Part shown: piece after piece, positions 5,915 to 6,477 of the stretch
Numbering within the stretch: position 1 is the stretch's first letter
Layout: every line of letters begins with the position of its first letter
From: Spirochaetaceae bacterium
GTDB lineage: Bacteria; Spirochaetota; Spirochaetia; PWKH01
Direction: 5' to 3'
DNA: 6,477 nucleotides
NCBI GenBank assembly: GCA_003557605.1
Contig: PWNW01000074.1
Location: forward strand, 1 to 6,477
Notes under the pieces: model-generated
Told to the model about the DNA's origin: nothing
The model's input: the letters and a program-made list of their open reading frames with translations, nothing else
Databases searched by the model: none
Position numbers and translations under genes: made by a program

Positions 5915-6477
5915 TCACAAGTCTGAGTCTCCCTGCACCGGCGGCTGCCCGGGAGAATCAGCCGCATTGATCCCATAGTCCCGACCCTCGTGGTATGCTC
6001 TGACGGGAAATCCCCTGCGGCCATTCAGGCAGGATGAGAAGTACCGGGAAAGCTGCTCGTCGCAGCAGTAGATATAGCACCCCTTCATGGCACGGGTCAT
6101 CAAGGTACGGTAGATGTTTTTTATCAGCTTCAGCATCCGATCAGGATCATTTCTCAGCCCTTTTTTCCCGTTGCTGTCCCTGCAGTCCTCCCAAGATGCA
6201 TGGAACTTCATTGATGCGGGGTCAAACTGGAGGTCCCTGCCGATGATTACTCCGACATAATCGAATTCAAGGCCCTGGGAGGTATGGATGCATCCCACTT
6301 GCTGCATCCCGGAATCATCAATCGCCCAGGTGGAGCGGGCGGAACGGGAGTTCCATGGGAGAGCGAATCCGTGCTCTGGGATCACCACATCACAGACCTC
6401 TCCATGCTTGTTTCCCTCCCGCTCGGAGGTCCATTTCCATGCATATCCCGCAAGCATTCTTGCATAGCTCCCCTCAC
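5915..6477 (-). CDS. DUF2075 / Schlafen-group-3-like DNA/RNA helicase, C-terminal part (cut by window edge)
   Basis: The last 186 residues of a superfamily 1-type helicase; the start lies right of the window, and the frame is open to the edge. Visible are MLAGYAWKW near the left of the fragment, the string VGCIHTSQGLEFDYVGVIIG (a helicase motif V-like stretch) and IYRTLMTRAMKGCYIY (motif VI-like), all typical of the second RecA-like domain of DUF2075 proteins. The ATP-binding Walker A domain would be upstream and cannot be seen. Relatives are annotated as DNA/RNA helicases and some carry an N-terminal nuclease domain; the cellular role is not well established, and a link to defence or repair is only speculation. 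The tail after about SRYF is a divergent, glycine- and proline-rich stretch. Its stop codon TGA (5917-5915) is 6 bp from the end of the convergent lipase gene. Confidence 0.85.
   Translation of the reverse strand, partial: EGSYARMLAGYAWKWTSEREGNKHGEVCDVVIPEHGFALPWNSRSARSTWAIDDSGMQQVGCIHTSQGLEFDYVGVIIGRDLQFDPASMKFHASWEDCRDSNGKKGLRNDPDRMLKLIKNIYRTLMTRAMKGCYIYCCDEQLSRYFSSCLNGRRGFPVRAYHEGRDYGINAADSPGQPPVQGDSDL
5941..5965. repeat. Inverted repeat near the lipase/helicase junction
   Basis: GCGGCTG (5941-5947) pairs with CAGCCGC (5959-5965) around an 11-nt loop. It sits about 30 bp past the lipase stop, inside the 3' end of the helicase coding sequence. No U-run follows on either strand, so an intrinsic terminator is not supported; it could stabilise a transcript end. 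Confidence 0.3.

Noticed and set aside
5941..5965. Inverted repeat as a bidirectional terminator
   Set aside because: A 7-bp GC-rich stem is present, but there is no T-run on either strand and it lies inside coding sequence.
1..6477. tRNA, rRNA, riboswitch, CRISPR array or insertion sequence
   Set aside because: No cloverleaf-like or conserved RNA segment, no regular short repeats, and no transposase or terminal inverted repeats were seen.

Overview
This window is ordinary-looking bacterial chromosome: tightly packed genes, good Shine-Dalgarno sites, 4-base stop/start overlaps, and a moderately GC-rich composition judged by eye. The organism cannot be named with confidence. A lipobox-bearing lipoprotein and a set of fermentative polyol and sugar enzymes would suit an anaerobe, perhaps a spirochaete or a firmicute; this is a weak inference.

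Positions 1-3328 (minus strand) hold a three-gene operon read from right to left. First comes a 576-residue mannitol-1-phosphate-dehydrogenase-type polyol dehydrogenase carrying a C-terminal cysteine-cluster domain that resembles the C_GCAxxG_C_C family. It is followed by an L-sorbose-1-phosphate-reductase-like (SorE-type) zinc dehydrogenase, then by the N-terminal part of a xylose-isomerase-like enzyme that runs off the left edge. All three are linked by ATGA overlaps. Positions 3329-3451 are a divergent control region with a good promoter on the minus strand, candidate promoters on the plus strand, and a perfect 14-bp palindrome between them. Positions 3452-4957 (plus strand) encode an FGGY-family sugar kinase, similar to xylulokinase.

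The dehydrogenases, isomerase and kinase look like one catabolic module for an unusual polyol or sugar: oxidation of a polyol, aldose/ketose isomerisation, then phosphorylation. Both the isomerase and the kinase keep their catalytic framework but differ from textbook xylose enzymes at substrate-pocket positions. The true substrate may therefore not be D-xylose. No transporter or regulator lies in the window.

Positions 4958-6477 are a different neighbourhood. An intergenic stretch with a weak promoter leads to a plus-strand lipoprotein with a class 3 lipase fold and an intact Ser-Asp-His set. Only 6 bp after its stop, the convergent C-terminal half of a DUF2075 / Schlafen-group-3-like DNA/RNA helicase begins and runs off the right edge. 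No RNA genes, CRISPR arrays, insertion sequences or phage genes were seen. The most notable item is the fusion of a polyol dehydrogenase to a cysteine-cluster domain, encoded at the head of the divergent sugar operon.
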